Source: Ulota crispa
Lineage: Eukaryota > Streptophyta > Bryopsida > Orthotrichales > Orthotrichaceae
Direction: 5' to 3'
NCBI GenBank assembly: GCA_963920765.1
Contig: OY987242.1
Location: 10,070,789-10,134,788 of the forward strand
Length of the DNA stretch: 64,000 nt
Below, in pieces: positions 12,771-25,050 of the stretch. Numbering within the stretch: the first letter of the stretch is position 1; the number at the start of each line of letters is the position of its first letter. Below the pieces are notes generated by a model. That model was not told the origin of the DNA. It was given only the letters and a program-made list of their open reading frames with translations, and did not search any database. Position numbers and translations under genes: made by a program.

Positions 12771-12984
12771 AACACCATATTCGTTATTAAATGGGGAAAA
12801 GCGGAGGTACCATTTTATACTCCACCTTAAACCCAAAAAGTTACTCTAAATCAGATTCAAAGATATCTAATTCAATCTGAGATACTAAGATTTTTTCCAC
12901 AGTGAGCTCGGTTTTAGGTCATCACCTAAAACCTTCATAAGTCTCAAAATGTATTCTTTTTCTCAATTTAACAAATATGGTGTT
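12771..12984. mobile_element. MITE with AACRCCATATT termini, copy 2 (inverted, shortened)
   Basis: AACACCATATTCGTTATTAA at the left and AATTTAACAAATATGGTGTT at the right form the inverted repeat. CAAA lies on both sides, a 4-bp duplication. At 214 bp it is shorter than the other copies. Confidence 0.65.
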
Positions 12985-13866
12985 CAAAGTGATGACTTTC
13001 ATCTATACAAACCTCTCAATCTAGGGTCTTTGTAATTTTTTATTCGAGTGCCTACTCCCTTGATATTTACCGGTACCTATAATGTTTGCTCATTAAACAA
13101 CATCGACAACTCGTTTAATTCGGTTATTAAAGTTTCTAGAATCACCTAGAAACTAAAATTCAACACAAGTCTGAAAAGAATTTCAGTGCATGGGTACATA
13201 TCTGCATTTTTAAGTCACTTTTCCCATTGAAGCAATTCTTGAAGAAGCCCTCTGTCGCTTTTGTTTTTCTTATTGTAAGTGCCAAGTTGGATTTGGGCAA
13301 GGTTGGTATACATACCTGTATGATAGGAGGTTTCATAGACTATTTTCAACAAACTATCTATGAAATTATCTAAGGGCTTCATGACATTATTTAGGTACAA
13401 GGTACTGCTTCATGACATTATTTACACACATGGTTCTGATAGTAGGCTAAAAATACGTACTTAACTATATGATCGAACATCGCTGAAACTAAAGGTTCCA
13501 TAAAAAATGAGAATTTTATGATTTCAAAGAGGCATTTTAGAATTAACGTCACTTTTGCCAAAATGGCAATGAGCCATTCCTTTGGCACGGTTTAAGGCTT
13601 TAAGCCGCAAGGCCTAAACCCAAAATCTATATTTATCCTAATTTATGGACTGAAATTACACCTTTTTGCAAATTATGTCAATACTATTGACACATGAATT
13701 CTACCCATTTAACTAAATTGACATTAACTTCCTTCCTTGAAACCGCTGCCTCCGTTTGAACCCTAAATGCACCATCCCCCTCCCTTGCTCCTCTTCCACC
13801 CCAGGAAGGCAGGTACCATTCCCTCCCTTGCAAACAGACCCGCAAACAGATAGTTGCCGTACTAAT
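12985..13866. other. Intergenic DNA containing copy 2 of a dispersed repeat
   Basis: No gene recognised. Positions 13576-13732 repeat the 7502-7655 block. A pyrimidine-rich stretch lies at 13730-13830. Confidence 0.4.
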
Positions 13867-13870
13867 GGTA

Positions 13871-14480
13871 CAGTAATCTTACGAATTTTTTTAGCAGTGA
13901 AACTTCAGCCCACATTTCAGCAACTTTAGGAAGTCATAACTTTCTCAAAAACTGTCCATTTTTGAAACCAAAAATTGCATTGGAATCCTATTGAAGGGTA
14001 CTACATGATTTGATAAAAAAAAAATCTGAAATTTTGCAAATGGTAGAAAAAGTTTGGCTACTTCCTATATAGTGTCTACCATATAGTACTTCCACCTCTT
14101 GCCAAAGTCACTGCTTGAATGATTAGGCATACTTGCAATAAGAGTTTTTAATTGCTCCATGGATAACTCATCCCATACTCTTTCAATGATGTGTATCATT
14201 TATTGCTTGTTCATTGGCCGTTGGTGGTGGTGTAGCCCAATCAAATTTGAGCGGTGATTTTGGCAAGAGGTGGAAATACACTATGTAGGAAGTAGCCCAA
14301 TTTTTTTATCCTTTATAAAATTTTAGATTTTTTTTAAATTATCAGATCATGTAGTACCCATCAATGTTATTGCAACACAATTTTTGGTTTCAAAAACGGA
14401 CTATTTTTGAGGAAGTTATGGCCTCCAAAAATTCCTGAAGTTGGCTAAAGATTTACTGCGAATTTTTTTGTAAGATTACT
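13871..14480. mobile_element. Large foldback MITE with TA target site (mariner-like)
   Basis: The left end GGTACAGTAATCTTAC (13867-13882) is the exact reverse complement of the right end GTAAGATTACTGTACC (14470-14485). The inverted repeat continues for about 250 bp per arm, including the mirrored CTACTTCCTA and CACCTCTTGCCAAA blocks. With TA as target (13869-13870 and 14481-14482) the element starts CAGTAATCTTAC, resembling the CAGTACCC ends at 61418 and 62289. Confidence 0.8.
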
Positions 14481-14482
14481 GT

Positions 14483-15547
14483 ACCCGATTGTACAACACA
14501 ATACACACATGATTGAAACCCTCCCAATAGGCAACCACTAATGTCACTATCTGAAGTATTCAAAGAAATTTAGTACACCAAATAGTGTATTTAGGTTGTT
14601 TTAACAATTAGGTTGCCTTACCATGGAAAGTTACCTCATGAGTCATGTTTGGCCACTTGGAGGTGCATAAAATTGTTTATATATTAAGATTTTACATAGT
14701 TTACCATGTGGAATTAGCTAATTTGTTGTCTTGCAACTATGTTGTTGTTGTCAGGGCCTTTAAAAGTTACTTATTGCAGTAATTATTGCTGAAAACTACT
14801 GTAGCAGCAGTAAGTATTTAAATAGTATGTAATGTCAAGAAATTAGTATGGGGCAACCTAAATGCACTATTTGGTATAGATATTTCACGCAAATGATAGG
14901 GAAGGCTCCCCGTGGTAGACGTAATTGGCGACTCCTCGTGGTGGCACAGCTCCCTACGACTGATCATCGCAGCAGAGAGCAAAAGGAGACGCAGGAGGCT
15001 CATGGGTCCAAACAAAAAGGAGAAAAGCAACAGAGAAATCCCTCTTCTGAAAACCTGACGTAGAGAAGATGCCTGGCCGTCAAGGTGACTTTGCAACACT
15101 TCCGCCGATTTTATTCAACCGTAACTCTGGTTTCTGACACACACGGGTCTGTTTGTCCTGCTATGAGGACTGTCTGATTTTCTTCAAGCTTGGCAGCATC
15201 TCAGGCTTAGAGTTTATTGCCTGTGGGTACACTGCACGATATCGCCAATCCAGGCTTTCAGATGTCTGGAAATTGAAGCCATCTTGCTTAGCCATCCACC
15301 ATGCAAACAAAAATACTACTACTTAAAAACGGTTTTTTGAAAAGCTTTCTAAGCTTAAAAACGTGTTGGTACAAAGGTAAGATCAAGATTAACACTTCCA
15401 TCTGAAATCTCGCACCTAGCATGGTGGTACAACTGAAGCTACCGGGCTGTCTCCAGCCAAATTCTGCATCCCTTTTTTGTTCTAAACAGGCGCCAAAATC
15501 TAAGCATTGTCATGCAAATGGGAATTTCTATTTCCCAGCCTGATCTC
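14483..15547. other. Intergenic DNA downstream of CPN60-alpha
   Basis: No gene recognised. It includes a small palindromic block (GCAGTAATTATTGCTG to GCAGCAGTAA, about 14777-14813) and presumably the 3' region of the chaperonin gene. The overlapping open frames at 14818-15099 have no recognisable domain. Confidence 0.35.
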
Positions 15548-18500
15548 CTAATATCCAAGTTGCGGCATTCCGGGCAGGTCAGGGATGCCCGAGGACTTGG
15601 TCCGTATCTTATCGACCACAATAGCTTGGGTGCCGAGCACCATACCAGCAACGGAGGCAGCATTCTGTAAGGCACACCGAGTCACCTTGGATGGGTCAAT
15701 TATCCCAATCTCCAGCAGGTCTTCGTATGTGTCTGTCATGGCATTATACCCCATCGCCCACTCACAGTTAAGAATTTTCTCAACCACTACGTCGCCTTCC
15801 ACCCCCGCGTTGCTTGCAATCAATGATGCCGGGGCCAATAATGCCTGCAACCATTTCCAACGGAACACCCTTCAGGTTTAAGGTTTGTATAAGAAGCAGC
15901 CAATCACAAGTGCCTCTAACCCAAATAGAAATGTTCATACGTATCTTTTCATGTAATCCTCGATACAATCTTCGGCACAATCCTCAGTTTACTCTTCACT
16001 AATTGGAGATTTGAAAGATCGTATTCAATAATCTTAGAACCATACTTCACGATTATGTTACATGTAAGTACACTCATTCAATGAAGTCATAGGCCCCAAA
16101 ATGCTACTATTGCTTTTGCACACATCTCATTTTCATTAACATCGCAACGTTCCAGATTTTCAAGTTACTGATTAATCTTTTCCTGGCAAATTTCAAAGAT
16201 TCTTAGTAAAGGAGTTCTGACCTGCTGCACAATATCGGCTCCAAGCCTCTCTTCAGGATCATTGAAAGATTTTTTGATTTTTGGAACGAAAGATGACAAG
16301 TGGACAAGTGCAGCACCGCCACCAGGGACAATGCCTTCCTCAATGGCAGCAAAAGTTGCATTCTTAGCATCCTCAATTCGTAGCTTCCGATCCTCTAACT
16401 CCGTCTCAGTTGCAGCTCCAACCTGAATAGCAAGTCGACGAACAACTCATTTACCTTTCCTCCATCGAAATCTTGGAAATAAAAAAGGATAATCCATACA
16501 ATCACTAAACGGCAATTTGAAAAGCCAGGACAATAAAGTTCGTAATAACCGAAGTGGTGTGATGAGTAAGTGAACAAACGGATCATAAACAATAATGTAG
16601 AACGAGGTGTTGTGATAACTTAACCCAAATTTACAGCAATTGTGTAAACGGAATAGGAGCAGAGAAAACTTTACCTTAATAACAGCAACACCGCCAGACA
16701 GTTTAGCGATGCGCTCAGAAAGCTTCTGCGCCTCCCTCGTAGACGAGGTTTCTACCATTTCCTTCTTTAATTGGTCAACGCGGGCCTGGATTTCCTCCTT
16801 GGTAGCATTATCAGATATAATGGTGGTTTTCTTGTCAGAGATGACCACCTTTCTGGCCACTCCCAACTGGTAAACCGAGGCGTCCGCCACAGCCATTCCC
16901 AGATCACAAGCCAAGAACTCGGCGCCTAGAGAGAAACGGGGTCAGTAGGAAGGCTTGTAATGAGGCCCGTTTTGCAAGTCAAGAGGGTTTCAGACACAAC
17001 GCATTTGAAATGTAGAGTTAGCAGTAAGCCTTATGACTAAATTGAGGAGACCAAATGAGCCTGCCATCATCAAATTCGTGTATTGAGAGAGACCTGTCAA
17101 AATTGCAATGTCTTGCAGAAGAGCTTGTTTGCTGGGTCCGTATCCATGGGCTTTAATGGCAGCCACTTTAACAATTCCTCGCAACTTATTCACCACCAGT
17201 GTCGCTAGTGCTTCACCGGAGACATCCTCTGCAATGATCAAGAGGGGTACACTCAATTGCGTGGTTTTCTCAATCATTGCTATGATCTCCTTGATGCTGG
17301 TGATGGTTGAGTCTGTCACTAAAACCTTGCAGTTCTCAAACTCCACTAAAAGCTTCTCCTGGTTGGTCACAAAATGCGAAGAGATATAACCCTGTCCAAT
17401 CTGCAGAATGTGGAGTACCTAAACTCAATTATCATCTTATCCAGACTAATTCGTCACGTGATTGCTTCCATTGGGGATAAACGTGTACATCGAATTACAG
17501 GAGATTGACAAACTGGAGTAAAATAGATCACAAAGGGAAGATGCAACAGTACAATGTTGAAGTGCAATAAAGTTACCTCCATACCTTCCTCCACTTGAAT
17601 TGTTGTTTCAAAAGAGGAAGAAGACTCGATAGATAGAACGCCATCAGGCCCCACCTTCTCAATCGCATCAGCAATCATAGTCCCGATAAAATCATCATTT
17701 CCAGCAGATATGGAGGCCACAGCTGCACAGCATATGTGAAGACAATGTTTTTGCTCATTTTTTAATCTACTCTCTGTACTGATAGAACCAAAATCCCAAA
17801 AATGTGGAAAAGGCTAAAATCTTACCACGGCACTTACTGCAAATCATTATGCACTAAGGTTCAGTAAGAGGTCGTTCAATCTCAATATCATTTGTCCGAG
17901 CGCAACACAACCATGAACGGGGTTTTACCTTTAATGTCATCCCGACCTTTCACTGGGCGAGATTGCTTCTTCAGCTCCTCAACGAGAGCAGTTACTGTCT
18001 TGTCGATTCCTTTTTTGATAGCTATAGGATTGGCACCTGCACTGACATTCAAGAGTCCCAGCCTTATCAACTCCCTAGCGAGCACACAAGCAGTGGTAGT
18101 ACCATCACCTGCAGAATCATTTGTCTTGCTCGCAACCTGCACATGACGAACGAGCCAATAACGTCTCATTCATCTAGTTAATCTGAATATTTTCAATTTT
18201 TAGCCATCATATTTAAGGCCTATGAATCGTGCTTAGAAATCGGAGGACAGATTACTACTTAGAAGGCAGGTCGCAGGATGCAATCAGAGGAACGAAGTTT
18301 CATGATGAATAAAAATTTAGTAAGTAGTAATGTCTGTATCACAGCAACAAAGGGCTCGTTACTTTCAGACCATTAAGGTTTAGGCCCAACGCTTTGAAGA
18401 CCTTAACCCCTAAAGGACCAACCAACTGTCCCCTCGGGGGACAGTTGGGATTTCGGGCATATACTTACAACTAAACTACTTTGTATGATTTTTTGAAACT

Positions 18501-20717
18501 TTTATGGAAGATGAGGAATTCAAAGACCTACGTGGGCATCTAATTTTTTCTTCATTCCAACATTTATTGATACATTTATTGAAGAAGTTATGCATGAATT
18601 TCTGAAAAAAGGTGGAGATTGGGCACCCAAAAACTTTTCTAAAAATAACATTTTTTCAAAATAAAAATCTGAAATTGGTTCTTTAGATTTATACATATGT
18701 GGGGAGCTTTGAATCATTCAATTCCAATTTATGATTGAAAAGTTTTAGTTTGCAGGTAGGTACGGAACTCCCATACTTCCATTCCTTTTGCCTTTGGTGC
18801 TATACTTTTTGTGCTCTTTGTGAATTTGTTTTTTGACTTTTTTTTTTTCCCTTGTTGTAGTAGACTAAGATTCCTTGGTTTTCGTCATTTGGATAAAAGT
18901 AATTCACATTTCACAATTTTACATAAATCCTCCAATTTTGCCTAGTGTATATGCAAATTTGATGGCCTTACGGCATTGCAGGATTTTACAAAATGTGATT
19001 CACACCTCCAATTCATTTGAAAATTCTCCCACACTTACCTAACTTGGTCTTCTACATGGGAAAAATAAACCTCACATTTGCGTAGAGCATTTTTTTATAT
19101 TTAGAGGCAATCAAAGGCTTCTGAAATTTTTGGGCAGCAGGGAAAAAAACTTTTTTTTTCACTTCAAAAGTCAATATCTCACTCCTCTACATCTAGAATG
19201 AGCTAATTTTTTTTCCACAATTACCTCCCATAGTCTAGGACCAGATCTTACGGTTGGATATCCAAAAATAATTGTTTTTCCTACCTTTGTACTCATTCCC
19301 CCAAAAGTGGCAGTTTTCAGTAACTTTCACTGAAAAAAGGGCTTGGTCCTTTAAGGGTTAATTGATGAAGACCCCTAATCCTGACATTAAAATGGTATTT
19401 AGAAACCATCATAAATGGGAAATTCTACAGAAATTGGAGTTAATAGGATTTGTGATATGGCCAAAATGACCATGCAAGCTGTCCTGCTTAAGGTTCAACA
19501 AATATTTCAGAAGTTGTCCTCTAGGAGTCAATCACATTTCTATTTAGTTATTAAAAATGCAAAAGGGTCCTCTATACCTTAGATAGGACCTTGTACCCTG
19601 AGGAGGGCCGGGTCAGTAAAACCTGTGATTTACACTCATTCGGTCTTCTGGGATATTGGGGCCGTCTTGAATACCGTAGAACAATCTAATTTTATGTTTC
19701 AAATGAAGATAACATTTTTTCAAGCACTTTATCTTGATTCCTTAGATTAACTAAGAACAATGCAGGCTACGAACGAGTGAAAACCATTTGTGAATTACCT
19801 CTCGGATAAGAGCTGCTCCTGCATTTTCTATTGAATTAGGAAGCTCAATAGCACGTGCAATAGTAACACCATCGTTGATCACCTTGGGATTTCCAGGCTC
19901 ATCAAGAACCACATTCCGTCCTGGACACACAAAAACCACATAGACCCAGTTTCAAACAAGAGATGAAGTAGGGATATCATTTGCATGGGTACTTTTCCCA
20001 TGGATTGAAAAGTCGCGCATTTAAAATGCAAGTGACATTCAAATACCAAACTTCTAAAATAAAAATAAAACACATCTAGCTTTTATCACAATCAAGCATG
20101 CTTCCGTAAGAGGTGTCGCAAATATTCATGGTTTCAAAAATGCAAAGGTGCTTCCATGAGATACACCATTAATGCAATACACATGGTTCAAGGGTACAGC
20201 AGGCTTGTGATTAGGACCCTACTACTTCAAACTTCAACTTGTTCATATGGTATTCAAATAATATGCATCTAAGTGCTTCAAAATCCTCAGAAAAATGACA
20301 AGATGCACAAAAGAAGATTCAAAATAGATAAAAACCCATTCTAATAACGATAACGAAACCACACAGCTGGAAGCCAAGGAAATGGGTTCCCTATTACCAG
20401 TGACCACAATATGACCTAACTTTATTTGCAACAGAAGTTCCCAAATTGTCAATTTCAGTAACCTTCAAAAAAAAAGGAATGGAATCAGCATTACCTCGAG
20501 GTCCTAATGTGACACCTACAGCATCAGCCAATTTGTCAATTCCGACTTGCAATGCCGATCGCGACTTTTGATCGAAAAGAATCTCTTTAGCACCACATCT
20601 CACCACTGATTTACCGTACTTTCTCCTCGGCTCTCCAACACGCCTCTGCCCGGTTCCGGAGAAGAGAGTAGTACATGCAACCCTGCTCCAATTGGTGGCC
20701 ATTCCCAGGAAAGGCAT
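15548..20717 (-). CDS. CPN60A: Chloroplast chaperonin-60 alpha subunit (RuBisCO-binding protein alpha-like)
   Basis: Eight exons on the minus strand: 20495-20717, 19799-19920, 17929-18136, 17577-17722, 17094-17400, 16675-16925, 16222-16422 and 15548-15844. They keep phase through every GT-AG junction and give 584 residues. ATG at 20717 opens a Ser/Arg-rich plastid leader of about 40 residues. Landmarks are [27 protein letters not shown], the ATP-site GDGTTT, and the cpn60 signature [19 protein letters not shown] and [18 protein letters not shown] are alpha-type rather than beta-type. The protein would form mixed alpha/beta tetradecamers folding stromal proteins, RuBisCO large subunit included. 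Oddities: the usual KAPGFGxRRKAML reads [13 protein letters not shown], and MEIDRGYISPQFVTN reads [15 protein letters not shown], so this may be a specialised paralogue. CCCTAA-type motifs lie upstream at about 20825-20845. Confidence 0.93.
18407..19357. mobile_element. 951-bp TTAA-flanked element with CCC/GGG termini in intron 2 of CPN60-alpha
   Basis: TTAA (18403-18406), CCCCTAAAGGACC at the left, GGTCCTTTAAGGG at the right, TTAA (19358-19361). Just inside the left end is a perfect 12-bp stem with a TCG loop (18422-18448, arms CCAACTGTCCCC). No coding sequence was seen. Its position inside an intron of a conserved gene implies it is tolerated by splicing. Confidence 0.75.
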
Positions 20718-21927
20718 TCAAGAAGCACATACAACAATGCGCTACCCCATTTCGCCTGCACCATTTAACCATTACTAAGGCGTGTTACAGGATAGCCAAG
20801 AGCCCCTCCCAGCATTGTCAGAATAACCCTAATAACCCTAAAGGTAACCTCGCCGGCTGCAAAGCAACTTCAATAACTTGCCAGTTCTCTAAACACAACT
20901 TCTTATAACGCCAGACCTCGCTTACGGATCATACCTGAAGTGAACGCGGCGAATTTCGATGTTTGAAAGTCACGAATCACCTTCAGCCTCCGTCGCAACG
21001 GCGCACTTTGAATTTTCCCGCACAAAAAATATGAACAATCTCGTAACAGCTGAAGATTTGGTACCCCTACACCCACCCTTCTCGCTCCTCTCAATCTTCT
21101 TTTTTACGCAAGGAACTCAGGGAAGAGACGCAAAGCACCGCAATTCAAACTCTAGCGAAAATGCCCTTCATCTCCGACTCGTTCCAGACAACTCTGGTCC
21201 TCACCTTGCTATACAAGAAGCGGGAAATCTCTAAGACAAACCCTAATTCTCAAAGAAAGCATTGACTTACAATTTTGTTCATCAAACAGAATTTTGCATA
21301 GAAATTGCGTATGCAAAATTATGACTTGGATTACATGTAATACACAATGTCGTGAAAGCAATTGGCATTGGAAGTTTGATTTATATGTAAAGAGAAAACA
21401 ATGTGGCTATGGAAATTTTGTCACTTTCATCTATTCAGTATAGAGGAATATACGAGGACTGTGAATATGGAAAATACATGGCATGAGGATTGAGGAAGTC
21501 GCAATAGCAATAGTTGATGTGTCTTTTGTGTTAGGTGACGTGGCATTTTGGAATTGACAATATGAGAGAAATAATTGATTTTCAGTATGATGTTCTAAAT
21601 AATTATATACACCATTATTATAATAATAGGTAAATTTTTAAGACTCGTCTTGTATTTGATGTAAGTTTTCTTTTATTTTTTTCAAAATTTCATGGAAATT
21701 TCAAAAAAATTAGCCAAAAAAAATTGAAAGTTTAGGATTCAGCAAAATGAAGTGTACAAAGTGAAGGGTTTTGAAGTAACTACATGATTAAGGTTTTATT
21801 ATAAGAGCATTTTTACCACCCATGCGGCCATGCCTGGTCAAAATTAATCAGGCTGGGGGTTTTCCAAAGCTGCAAATGAGAATTGAGTTGGCTGAGGGTT
21901 TGTTCCACCCTCTCGGTTCTTCTACCT
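20718..21927. other. CPN60-alpha upstream region and intergenic DNA
   Basis: It probably holds the CPN60-alpha promoter and 5' UTR, with CCCTAAT motifs at about 20825-20845 and 21238. No further gene recognised. Confidence 0.4.
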
Positions 21928-21931
21928 TTAA

Positions 21932-22836
21932 CCCTTTAACGACCACACCCATTTTCACAGAATCCACTGAAAACAGGAGCTGTAAGCTTAGATTTGGAAT
22001 TGACTCAAATATGAACCCATTTTCAGTAGTTCAACAGTACAAATGAGAATTACACCTTGTTTATTGTAAAGTACCAAAATTTCAACTAGATTTACTATTG
22101 GAGGTGAAATATTATAATGATTGAGTGAGCCGTATGCAAAAAATCTCTTTTGTTTCATTCTTGTTTAGTTTTGAATGTTGACATTTCATGCAAGCTTTGA
22201 TTGAGAAAAGCCTTACATTTCTACAAAGCAGGGTTTCCCACCTTTCCAACAAGACTAGTTTCACACAAAATAGACAAAAATAGCAATTACAAGGTGTAGC
22301 TAAGTGGACAAAAAGGGTCAAAAAACCCACTTTCTTTGCTACCCTAAAACGGTTCTACAAGAAATTTGATAATTATTATGGAAAATCCAATTGGTGAAAA
22401 CAATCAAGAATTGGCCTTAAATGTAGGATGAAAATTTTTAAAGCCAAAATGACAACAACGTTTCAATAGATCTTCAAATACTTCAATTATACTACTACCA
22501 TATATGAAAAATATGAGCGTATTTCTTAAGCAATTTGAAATTTTTTAGAATTGTGCAATTGAAATTTGACATTCTTCTTGCATACTTGATGCATTGTGTT
22601 GTTGCTTTGATCCATCTTTGACAAAAATTGGATACATATTTTGAAGCCATGCCGTATAAACACCATCATTTGTCAACTCACATACCCAATTGCATTGTTA
22701 TTTTTTTAGATGGATGCAAAATTCTTGTGATCACATGCGTACTTCAAGACCAAATTCTAAATTATTGAGTGATTTCAACCTACAGGCCTAAAACCACTGC
22801 CAACGATTAAAATATGGTTGCATGGTCCTTAATGGG
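21932..22836. mobile_element. 905-bp TTAA-type element, one target side degraded
   Basis: TTAA (21928-21931), CCCTTTAACGACCA at the left; TGGTCCTTAATGGG at the right followed by TAAA instead of TTAA. Outside the element the flanks CTACC and GGTAAG also mirror. Non-coding. Confidence 0.6.
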
Positions 22837-22840
22837 TAAA

Positions 22841-24185
22841 GGTAAGAGGCTCAAATTCTGTTAAGGCAATAATACCGCTCACCTCCCCAAATGAACTACG
22901 TTGGTACATGTCCTTATTCATAGCCTATCAAAAATGTACATCAAGTGTACATCTGATGAAGTGATCTATTTTAGAGCCCTATGACTGTTCCACTTCAAAA
23001 TTTCATAACTAATTTCATATTGCTCTAAAAAATACAAAATAATTTGAGTCAGATGCCAATTCCTCTGGTCTTTCAAGGAAAATTTATAGAAAAATATTTC
23101 AAGAAGTTCCTCCTCCCAAAATTCAGCTTCAGCTCTTGGATGATCGGTTTATGAACCTCTTACCTTAGCTCCTTTGCTCCTGAAATTGTGCAGGTGGACA
23201 CTCTGGAACAACATCACAAGAAGAAAAAGAACCAAAGTATTGCAAATACAAACATGAGAAGAAATATTGCACACTAAACAATCTGACACGTGGACCTTGA
23301 ATATTCAGGAGGCTGATGGCTTCCAAGTTCCGACCCCTGGCCCTATGTAAGGGTACAGGTAAGATACGAGCACCCAAGTGCAACACTAGTTGTTTAGTGA
23401 TATCTAAAATTAAACCTGAAGTAGACATTGATGTACCCAAACAAGATACGCATGCATCCAAACTAAATATGCAAGTTAATATAAAAGAATCAAAATTGTG
23501 TAAGTGACAGTTTGCAATTGGGTGTGACATGATCTTTTTGTTGTCACTTTTTTGGGGTTTTATTGTTTACAATAGATAAGTCTAGGGAATTGTCTGCAAC
23601 AATTCAAAATTTAATCATATGATCTCAAAAAATTCCAAAAACAATTTTTCTTGCATCCTTACTCATTTCTTAACAAGCCCATGCCATTAGATTCTCAGAA
23701 GACCCTCCCAATTACCACATCTAACCACATCCAAGGTAAGTGTCACATTTGGGTGCTTCTACCTTAGTGGATAATTTTTAAGACCAGGCATGGCAAGACC
23801 CCGCCCGGCCCTCCACTCTGCAAACGAGTGGCGAGGATCTAACCGGGTCGAGACGTCCGGTGTTACCCGGCCCACTCGAGTTCCATCCGGACATGCACCG
23901 AAGTGCCAGGGCATTTCAAATAACGACGCGTGGCTAGACGGCGAGCAATCTCATTCCCATCATCGACCGTCGAAGAAAAAGGAACGAAGCGGGTGGCGCG
24001 ACGGAGTGCGCGAATTTTGGTTGGAGTTCTAAGCAAAGCTCACCTTATCCATCTGCCGCTCAATCCCCTTCCCAATGAGCTCCCGCACTTGCTCCATTTT
24101 CACCGCCCAGCTGCACATAAGCCAATTCCATTTTGAACCTTGAATTTTGCCAAATTCTGCTTGATTTCGATCACTCCTAATTCCA
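22841..24185. other. Intergenic DNA and CP12 promoter region
   Basis: No gene recognised. Base composition turns GC-rich from about 23790, consistent with the CP12 promoter and 5' UTR. Open frames at 23790-24136 lack known domains. Confidence 0.4.
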
Positions 24186-24566
24186 ATGGCGGCCACCATG
24201 CTCACCATGAGCGCGCAGCTCGCCGTCGTTTCGCCCCTGTCGCAGGTGAGCGTCGGAATCAGGACGCCGACGTCAACCATAAGGGTGGCGACGAGGAGCT
24301 CTCGTGGAAGGATGGTGTGCATGGCCACTGCGCCCAAGGGCTCATCGGGCCCGGCGATCGACAAGACGGGCGACAAGGTCGCCGACAAGATCGACGAGGC
24401 GCAGGAGATTTGCGCCGGAGACGACCAGTCTGAGGAGTGTGCTACCGCGTGGGACGCCGTGGAGAGCGCTTCGGCGGAGAAGGCCAAAAGTGGCCCATCG
24501 GACCCCCTGGAGGAGTTTTGTGAGGAGAATCCAGAGGCTGATGAGTGCCGCATCTACAAAGACTGA
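24186..24566 (+). CDS. CP12: Chloroplast protein CP12, regulator of GAPDH and phosphoribulokinase
   Basis: A single exon of 126 residues starting at ATG 24186; a second ATG in a GCCACCATG context follows four codons later. The first 50 or so residues are Ser/Thr/Arg-rich with few acids, a plastid transit peptide ending near VCMATA. The mature part is the CP12 domain: an N-terminal cysteine pair (AQEICAGDDQSEEC), the AWDAVE core, and the C-terminal pair in DPLEEFCEENPEADECRIYKD, whose end docks into the GAPDH active site. CP12 is a small, largely disordered redox switch. In the dark its disulfides form and it ties GAPDH and phosphoribulokinase into an inactive complex in the stroma. All four cysteines are present. 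The gene is intronless and GC-rich compared with its flanks. Confidence 0.95.
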   Translation: MAATMLTMSAQLAVVSPLSQVSVGIRTPTSTIRVATRSSRGRMVCMATAPKGSSGPAIDKTGDKVADKIDEAQEICAGDDQSEECATAWDAVESASAEKAKSGPSDPLEEFCEENPEADECRIYKD

Positions 24567-24979
24567 GCAGCAGTAATTCGTTGACCAAATTGCTTGAAGA
24601 TAATTCACCATGTAAGTTCTCGGTCGAATACATTGTCAGTTCTTTTTCTTTGCTTCAACAGACCTAAGTTGTGTATTCAGAATCTCTGTATTCTTCAAGT
24701 TCTGTGGATCTTATGGTCGAAATTTGAGAGTTGCATTGTATGATCTGAATGCAACTTTTATTATAGCCGGGACTGTTTTGATTCTCTCTTTCGTACATAG
24801 GTCACATTGAACATAACATTGTTCAGTAGGCTTCATATTATTAACAGTATCTGCACTTATGCTTAGGTTTGCATCCGCTTTGCCTTGGTGGGAAATCGAC
24901 AGTAATGATAATTGGAAGGGGACTTGGTAGACATGTGGTAATTTTCACATTTATTTCTGCATGTGCTTTTATAACTTAA

Positions 24980-25050
24980 CCCCTCAAAACCGAAGGGGCC
25001 AAAATTTCGCCCCTCGTTAGTGTATTATGACATGCCTGGGGCGTTGAGGG
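24980..25050. mobile_element. Possible 71-bp remnant of a TTAA-type element
   Basis: TTAA (24976-24979) then CCCCTCAAAACCGAAGGGGCC; the right side GCCTGGGGCGTTGAGGG mirrors it. The right TTAA is absent (ACTC). It lies about 410 bp after the CP12 stop. Confidence 0.35.
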
